Shown here: piece by piece, positions 57,403-64,000 of the stretch
How the letters are laid out: each line of letters opens with the position of its first letter
Numbering within the stretch: position 1 is the first letter of the stretch
Source: Perkinsus olseni
Taxonomy: Eukaryota > Perkinsozoa > Perkinsida > Perkinsidae
NCBI GenBank assembly: GCA_013115135.1
Contig: JABANP010000213.1
Span: 21,177-85,176, forward strand
Direction of reading: 5' to 3'
Length of the DNA stretch: 64,000 bases
The notes under the pieces: model-generated
Database searches by the model: none
The model's input: only the letters and a program-made list of their open reading frames with translations
What the model was told of the DNA's origin: nothing
Translations under genes and position numbers: made by a program

Positions 57403-60400
57403 ATGGCACCCAAACGCAAATCGACCGGTCGGGGAGGAGGAAGAAGCAAGAAGGCGAAGGGATCCGCGTCTAACGCCGCCGGGGCATCCTCAGTGGTTCT
57501 TCCAGAGCTGGAGGCGCCACTGTTCGGGGATGACCTTATGATCGACGATGAGGATAGGCAGCGACTGAAGGAGATGACTGAGGTAACATCGGTGGTGGTG
57601 GCTGACAGGGGTCGTCATTATTGTACAGGTCGAGCGAGAAGCTGTCTTCAACGAGCGGTATGAGCAGCTGGTGAGGTACCGGGAGAGGAAGAAGGCCCTT
57701 GGAGCGACTGAAGGCGAAGGTACTACTGAGCTGAGCGCAGTGCAGCGGGACTCAGAATCGCCTCTTGGATCATGGAATAGTGCTCCTGTATGCTGATGCT
57801 TACATGAGGTATCCTGTGGAATTGAACGGTGCAAGACTTGGTGAGGTCGCTTGGTCTGGACCGGAGGTTGATGCCTGGTCGATTGGCTCTTTTCCTAGGG
57901 AGTGACAGCACTACCGGTCGCTCGGTCACCGAAGAAGGCCAAGGCTGGCGAAGAGTCCGATGCAGAATCGGGTAGGGAGGGCATGCTACACCCGAGTTCG
58001 ATCCCATGGTGATCCATTTTTAGAGTCGGGTGAATCCTCCAGCGGCGAGAGTGAATCAGGATCATCCTCGTCCGGTGAAGATGATGAGGAAGCCTCTTCG
58101 GGATCCTCCGAATCGGAGAGCAGCTCTGGGGAGGAGAGTGAAGGTGATGAGGAGGTTGAGGTAAGGGTATGATCGGACTAGCCTCGATGTAACATTGTCG
58201 TGTTCTGTCGTAGGGAGGCGATGCCGACGAGAAGAAGGCAGCCAAAGGTGATGAATCGTTAGGGTCTAGAGCTGACGCCATGGTACGACCTCAGATTCTC
58301 GGAAACAGGAGAAGGCCCAGGCGGCTAAGGCCAAGCAGGAGGAGCTCACCCTTGCAGATGGCTCGGAAGATGCTCGTAGGACCTGCAATGGCTCTCGTGC
58401 CTCATAATTGCTTTCACGTCATCAGGTTACTCGACAACTTTGCTTTGAGTACGTCCAGCTCCCTGAGAAGCTGAGAGACTCCGTTCTCACTGGCAGCTTC
58501 TGCCGTTTGCAAACCACGGTAGGGTGACGGTTGAGCGATTGAGCTCGATGACCCTCGGCTCTGATGGCCCCATCGATTCACTCAGTGAATCGGGCAGTTG
58601 TGATTTGATACATTTGATCTGTGTGTGTGTGTTCGGTCAGTTTCAAAATACGTCTGGTAATAGCGGAGGACAGATGGATACAACAGCGGATGGTGGAGAT
58701 GGGTAAGCTTCTCCTGTCTGGGGTGGTCCTCCCTTTCAGTGTTATGCAGTTACATGATGGCTGAGATCACCGGTCTCAAACCGCTGGAAAAGCCGACTCA
58801 AGTTCGGATACCGACTACCAATGGAGGTGGGCTGCATTGCCGAGTCCAGTGAGTGTGAGCCATCTTCTCTCATCAGCCATCAAAGTGATGACTCTACACC
58901 ACAATCTTGCCATACGACTGCTGTCTGGAGTGGCAGCCATGGTGCCTGTTACTTGCCTCAGTAACCAGCCGATCAGCGAGGTGGGTGGCCCGTGGTCGAA
59001 GTGCTCCTATCCAAGACATTGTCCTAGGTTGAACTGCAGTTGTGGACTGCCGCTGTCGGCCCTGACCATGCTCAGGAGGTGGCATTGAGCGCACCTAAGA
59101 AGGTGGGAGGGGGCTTCGGTTTCGAACTGCGGCTCATACCGGCTCTTCGTCAGATCAAAGAGCTACAGGAAGCTCGACGCTTCGAGTGGACTAGTGAGAA
59201 CATCGATAAGTACATTGCCAAGAAGCATGGTGGACAGTCAGTGGTGAGACATTCTGCCGACCCTGGCCTTGGACGGGCGGTCTTCTCAGGTCTCCACCAG
59301 TCTTGCGATGGAGGAGAGCCAGCTGGTTACCAAGATCGAAGCTCTCATGCAGAAGCTGCAGAACCCTCAGTTATCACAGATCGACAGGAGCGAGGTAGGA
59401 GACGTGCGAAGGGCATCTTGCTCTGCCCACAGACCTGTCAGGTTGAGATTCAGCTGAACAAGGAGGAGACACGACTCAAGGAGGTCACGCAGGAGATTAA
59501 AGCGTCCCAGCAGAAGTCGGACAGAAGGAGAGCCGGCCCGGATGCCCACTGTCTTCGTTTTCAGATTCCAAGCTGAGAATCAGCGACTCCGAAGAGTACA
59601 GGAGATCAACCGCAGGAACTTGGAGCTGCAGCAGCAGACGGACCTGGAGATGGCCAAACGGCGAGCCCGTCAGCTTGGGACCACCGCCAAGGGTGGTGCC
59701 AAGAACGGCGTCAGTGGTAGGCAATGCCTGGATCATCGCCGACGAGACTGGAGTGGTCTCAGGAGCTGCCCTCAATCCTTACGAGCGGCGAGAGTGTCGT
59801 CCTACCATGTTGTGGGATGTTGGTGGTCACCGAGATGGCGGGGCTGGTGATGATTCCGGGAAGCCGCCCTCACCGGAGAAGCAGCAGCAACAGGAGAAGA
59901 CAGCTACGCGAGAGGTGACTAGCATATCAGCAGTGCTGCTCCAATGCCTGCGCTCTGGTCGGCAGACGAAGACGTCGAAGACCAAAAGTCGTTTCGAGCG
60001 GATGCTGGAAGTTTACCGATCGGTGGATCCCCTCAACTCAGTTGTTAAAGTGGGTCGTCGCTGGTGTAGGTAGTTGATACCACTCCTTCCACGACAGGTG
60101 CAGAGCTTGCTGAGTCGCCTCGAGAATGACAACGGAAAGCCCCACCTTCTGGATGAGGTATACTGTGCGAGGCTGTCGTCTTCGCGCTACCATCGTGACT
60201 CCTGTCAGGTTCGCCGTTCTCGGGCACTCGGACCTGCAGATACAACCAAACCGCTGCCAATGCCTGTCCTGCCTCTATGGTCTCGAGCAACTGCCAAGTG
60301 CCGCTGGGAGACAAGGGCGTGGCGAGATTATGACGTTCAAGGAATGGCAGCAACGAGTGAGTCAGTCCCCGACTTCTCGAAGTCGTCGCTGCAGTGCATG

Positions 60401-60590
60401 CCATCTCCACTTTCGTCTGGCCTGTCAGGTGGAGGAGCAAGCTCAACAAAGGTTGACTGATGTATTCAATCGTCATCATCCTTCGTCATTCCCGCCTCCA
60501 TCATGGCAGTTGTTGACACTTCAAGAAATATTTGGACACTTTACGACGGTCTATTCCGACAAGTTGTTTAGTTCGACCCATTGCCGATGA
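57403..60590 (+). CDS. RTF1: RTF1-like PAF1-complex subunit (Plus3 domain)
   Basis: The ATG at 57403 starts a basic nuclear-type N-terminus (MAPKRKSTGRGGGRSKKAKG). A helix (REAVFNERYEQLVRYRERKK) and a long Ser/Glu/Asp tract around 58026-58160 follow. The Plus3 domain comprises FEYVQLPEKLRDSVLTGSFC, MMAEITGLKPLEKP, TQVRIPTTNG, and then IKELQEARRFEWTSENIDKY. A coiled segment follows (EIQLNKEETRLKEVTQEIKA, ENQRLRRVQEINRRNLELQ), and then LNPYERRECRPTMLWDVGG. This last matches the DPF.RR...PT.LW element seen after the Plus3 domain in RTF1 proteins. Extra C-terminal exons (SRFERMLEVYRSVDPLNS, IMTFKEWQQR) are unusual. The end at 60590 is provisional. RTF1 couples elongating Pol II to histone H2B ubiquitination. 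Around ten short introns are visible. Confidence 0.72.
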
Positions 60591-61769
60591 ATTGGTGGGA
60601 TGGCTAGCTTCGCTCCGCTTTTCAGCGCCCTCTGTGCTCAGTAGTGCAACGGGGCTCCAGGACGGGGAAGCGAGCGAGATTTCCTCGTTAGGAAATACAA
60701 GCGGAGCCCGTCGCTTCGCTCCGGAGTCGCTTCGCTCCAATGGCGGCGGCGGCGCTCTCAGCAGAAATGTTGTGCAGTTAGGCGTGAGTGCAGGAAAGTG
60801 TGAATTCTTCACGCGCGATGTAGTGAATGAGTACAGTTCTTATGAGAGATGAAGAGAGGGAATGTGAACGCACCGGCTTAATGAGGAAGCTGTGGAGTTG
60901 ATTGAGACGTATGTCAATTACGGGAAGATATAGAGATGGAACTGTGACAAACTTCTCGAATGTGAGTATTTCACGCACGATTATGTTGAGCTCAAATAGA
61001 AGTATTAATACTTTGTCCTTAGGAAATAGATTCTGATCGAACGCGCATATTTTTGTGCGCAAGATGGTAAAGGGGAATTCCGGGAGGGTAGTTCCCATAG
61101 TTCAAGGGAGAAGCTGAAAATCCATAGAAGCATCTTCAGGAATCTGATCGCCCTGGGTAACAGTTCCGGGACCGGGTTGCGCTGCAGGGTTTCGGGAAGG
61201 GTTTCTGGTGCCCCTTCCTTCCTGTTACCCACAAATTCAGGTTGCCTTGGCCTGCTTGTCGCGCGCGCTTGCTTGGATTTTGTAATTCACGCGTTGGCGC
61301 ACAGTCGCGCACTGTCAAACTTGGATCGGCACTTGTCAATCTTGCCCGTGTATTGTCAAACTTGGTTGTGATACTGTCATTCTTGCATGTGATATTCTTG
61401 CCCTTGTCAAACTTGGACTCAACATTGACATTCTTGGTGTGAACAAGTTCGAAATGTGTCAAACTTGCGTGTTCATTGTCAAACTTGCTTGTCACATTGT
61501 CATTCTTGCCTGGTCACTTGTCAAACTTGCACGGGAAATGGTGTAGAGCTGAGAGCGTATGGCTCATAGAGAGTTGCTTCTCCTACTGTCACTGAGAGTT
61601 GCTCTCGTGCTTGAACTGATTATGATCAAGAAGCCTAGCTCAACAATGGCGATCCTAGGAACTTTAAGGGAATCTATTTGCTAGCATGGCTATTCACCAT
61701 GCTGGTAGATACGGCATTTTGCTATCGACGAACGACCAATCGCTCTCGGCATGTAGTTCTCCTTGATCA
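60591..61769. other. intergenic region with sequence arrays
   Basis: 1.2 kb between RTF1 and the protease gene. At 60600-60740 the string TTCGCTCC recurs several times within gcttcgctcc-type units, next to a GGCGGCGGCGGC run. Around 61259 there is a GCGCGCGCTTG stretch. The box array at 61313-61530 is listed separately. Confidence 0.5.
61313..61530 (+). repeat. array of about eleven TGTCAAACTTG / TGTCATTCTTG boxes at about 21-bp spacing
   Basis: Boxes begin at 61313, 61334, 61354, 61375, 61390 (partial), 61405, 61426, 61457, 61477, 61499 and 61519. Two forms, TGTCAAACTTGS and TGTCATTCTTGC, alternate irregularly, while the spacer bases between them are not conserved. It ends 240 nt before the ATG of the aspartic protease gene. 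Confidence 0.75.
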
Positions 61770-63091
61770 ATGCTCATGATAGTAACCGCACTCTCATTTG
61801 CGGCGACACTGCAGTCCGCTGTGGCTTCACCAGCGCTTCGTGTTCCGATGGAGCGCAACCACGTAGAGATGAAATTTGACGGCTGGCCCGTGAGGCTGTT
61901 CGTGGACACTGGAAGCGATAGAGCATATATAGTTTATGGTGGCTGGTATGAGAGCATCTACGGCCTTGGGTCCTGTCAGTACCTTCGCGCAGGGTGCTAC
62001 TTCTGCCCTCCGACCAACCCGTGCAATCTCACAACTTTGCTCAGTCAAAAGATACACCGAGTTTACTTCGGCGGTGGCCGTAGCGTCGACATCGTGATTC
62101 GACATATGACGATGAAGCTTGGCGAAAGAGAGATCAGGAACATACAGATAGGCCTCATGGTTGGATGCACGCGCGCTCAAAGGGCATCCAACCGTATGCC
62201 CTCCTCGGGCTGAGCATCCCTCGACGAAGCAGCAGCGCACAAGGAGATGTTGTGATGGCGCCCTTCCTCAAACAACTCGTGGATTTACGACAGATCCCTC
62301 ACACCGCTTTCTCGGTTCATGCATCGAAGCTGTCTGTGAGGATAACGGGTCAGCTAGTTTTAGGCGAGTTCCCAGAGGAAACATCAGCGATGACCATTTC
62401 CCCTCTCGTGGGGTTCTCGCTAGCTAAGGGCCCTTTCGCGATAACTGTATCCGAGGTTCAGGTGAGGAGCCCTACCATCAGGCAACGAGTGAGCTCCCTG
62501 AATGTCACGGAAGGGCAACGACTTCAAGAAGTGGTGATCGATACCGGCTGTAGTTGTACCACTGTTCCCGACAAAATATTTTCAATGGTTCTGGATGCTA
62601 TTCGAGCCGAAGTTGGGCCGGAACGCGTCAGCTGGAGGTCGTTGAAGACTCATCCTACAGATGTCCTGGAGCTGGATGCCGTCGTAAATGGTCATGATCG
62701 CATCGATGTACGCAGGGCTATTGCCAATAAACTCCCAGTCATGATATTCAAAGGGGATGCTGGTATCTTGTTTGAGCTGCATCTGAGCAATCATGTGCAA
62801 GTTTGCGAGGGGGAGTGGTGTCGACTCTCGTTGCAGAAAAGCATGAAGGCTTTTCCGTCACTTAATATGTTCGTACTGGGCCGGCCCTTCTTCATAGAAC
62901 ACGATTTGTATGTCAACTTTGATCGCGGTGTAGTCGGTATTGCGACTCCGGCGAAGCCCGTTGTGAATGAGGTTGCGACGATCGAATCATGGGAAAATCA
63001 CCACTCACCTTACTGTATACGAGCAACCCCAGTCTGTTCAGCTCTGGCCTGGTTGACTCGAGGCTACATGTGGAGAGGAACACATTATTGA
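61770..63091 (+). CDS. pepsin-like (A1) aspartic protease, secreted
   Basis: The ATG at 61770 begins a signal peptide (MLMIVTALSFAATLQSAVAS). The first catalytic motif is LFVDTGSDRAYIV, followed by YGG, a Cys-rich loop (GSCQYLRAGCYFCPP) and YFGGGRS. The second catalytic motif is VVIDTGCSCTTVPDKIF. The C-terminal lobe has MFVLGRPFFIEHDLYVNFDR as in the family, with the stop at 63091. The frame changes between IQIGLMVGCTRAQ and GIQPYALLGLSIP, which contains the family's ILGLG-like element. The sequence has one base too few, or two too many, near 62165-62190. Bridging there keeps normal A1 spacing. A 23-nt GT..AG segment (62160-62182) would also restore the frame but would leave the loop too short. 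Both catalytic aspartates are present. Confidence 0.82.
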
Positions 63092-63568
63092 TGATCGCTC
63101 TGGCTACTGCGCCCTAGGGCCGTCACTGTTCTTAGATTTTTGGGGATGTTGCATGTTCGTCGATGTTGATGTGATTCTTATTATTTCGTTGCAGATCTTG
63201 TTAATAACGGTGAAGGAGAATATTCCCAACCCTGGCAAGAGTTCACTGAGTGCGCTCTTGACACATTGATCTATCTCACATCAGCCGATACCCTAATAGT
63301 CTTGAACGCCTATACTATGCAGTGCACGCGAGTACACGGCGTATCTGGGACTGATGATACGCAGCAGTAGCGGAGGCAAACGCAGCGATGATAGTCTCGC
63401 AGCTGAGTGGCACTGAACTGGGCGCCAGCTATCACATGCCGTTGCCACTATGATATCAGGAGGATCTGTCCGCCCCCGTTTGGCCAGTCTCCTTCGCTGT
63501 GAAGCATGGCCTATAATACGATGACAAGTCGCTATTTATAAAAATAGTTCCATTCTAGTCAGCTCCCC
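63092..63568. other. intergenic, contains second copy of a dispersed repeat
   Basis: 63341-63408 is closely similar to 45526-45592, with the shared core GTATCTG.GACT.ATGATACGC and CGCAGCGATGA. No gene seen. Confidence 0.45.
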
Positions 63569-63847
63569 TTGTTGCACGTTGTAGCTATCCGTGGGGTGGA
63601 CAGCAGACAGTTACTGGCGGGCGCCGAAGGTCTCAGCTCGACTGATGTGTGTCTGCGTTCGACGATCGATGAATACTCCGACTCGTGCGTGCGTGAGCTA
63701 CTCAAGCACATGAACCCTTCGAGGCCGATGCATTTGCAGGCGTTCTGTGTCGCGAAGAGAGATAAAAAGCTGGTCCAAGAGCATGCTACGGGCATGAACG
63801 TTTATCGATGTCGTATCGAGAACATGAACCTTGTGAATACCGGATGA
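63569..63847 (+). CDS. hypothetical, possibly a single exon of a longer gene
   Basis: Open frame of 92 codons with no ATG near its start (it opens at TTG after a CTAG acceptor-like site). It reads LHVVAIRGVDSRQLLAGAEG, then STIDEYSDSCVRELLKHMNP, and ends RCRIENMNLVNTG. Composition looks protein-like but no family is recognised, and its first exon was not found. Confidence 0.3.
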   Translation: MLHVVAIRGVDSRQLLAGAEGLSSTDVCLRSTIDEYSDSCVRELLKHMNPSRPMHLQAFCVAKRDKKLVQEHATGMNVYRCRIENMNLVNTG

Positions 63848-64000
63848 TCGCCGATTGATGGCGGCAGAATCGAAGAGATCATTCGTCTATAGGTTCGAAT
63901 TGGGGTTCTCAATTACTCATAACTCAACGCACTCCACGATGAGAAATCAAAAGCACCATAAGGCGGACGAGTTACGAATTATCAATAGTTTTCGAGGCAT

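Noticed and set aside
61136..61495. 119-codon minus-strand frame with repeated SKFDN/CKNDS/TKFDN peptides
   Set aside because: It is a by-product of the roughly 21-bp box array: the frame is stopped just upstream while the DNA boxes continue, and it has no codon or splice support.
1..64000. Bacterial operon or prophage interpretation
   Set aside because: Pervasive GT..AG introns and eukaryotic protein families exclude it; no ribosome binding sites or phage genes were seen.

Overview
The window looks like nuclear DNA of a gene-dense, intron-rich unicellular eukaryote. Coding frames break every 50 to 400 bases at short GT..AG introns, most of the resolved ones 41 to 56 nt long, and the proteins are typically eukaryotic: an mRNA-cap methyltransferase, RTF1, CLN3/battenin, V-ATPase subunit e, exostosin, RING-H2. 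Short introns, secreted mucin-like and aspartic-protease genes and tandem families of secreted proteins suggest an alveolate, perhaps a perkinsid such as Perkinsus. That is inference, because there is no rRNA or organelle marker here. Exons were joined by eye, so internal borders are provisional.

Layout. 1-3130 (+): 3' part of an FtsJ-type cap 2'-O-methyltransferase gene. 3378-9424, 13642-19906 and 20090-26618 (+): three tandem paralogues, each with a signal peptide, a short conserved N-terminal module and a very long coiled coil. Between the first and second lie a mucin-like, probably membrane-anchored protein (10023-11154, +) and two minus-strand genes (11181-11564 and 12469-13171). 26866-28548 (-) is an AAAP amino-acid transporter, divergent from an ER-type DnaJ gene (28770-30363, +). 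A small ORF and two coiled-coil genes follow up to 36598 (+).

37216-45188 (-) holds three tandem histidine acid phosphatase genes. A recent duplication of about 2.96 kb made the middle one a chimera of its neighbours. The minus strand continues with a transmembrane RING-H2 protein, a GT47 exostosin and a DUF218/YdcF-like protein. From 52.3 kb the plus strand carries CLN3, V-ATPase subunit e, a PDZ/coiled-coil/GRAB-like golgin, RTF1 and a pepsin-like aspartic protease.

Functional themes. Many products act in the secretory or endolysosomal system (ER chaperone, golgin, V-ATPase, CLN3, acid phosphatases, aspartic protease, exostosin) or at the cell surface (mucin, coiled-coil family); the other theme is Pol II transcription and mRNA capping (RTF1, cap methyltransferase). 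The most interesting structures are the chimeric phosphatase, the coiled-coil triplet with intron loss at the 3' end of one copy, a shared 15-bp GC-rich promoter motif, a perfect 24-bp intronic hairpin, a MITE-like intronic insert, and an array of 12-nt boxes spaced about two helical turns apart upstream of the protease. Several well-supported genes carry single-base frame breaks, which could be assembly indels, early decay or real recoding.
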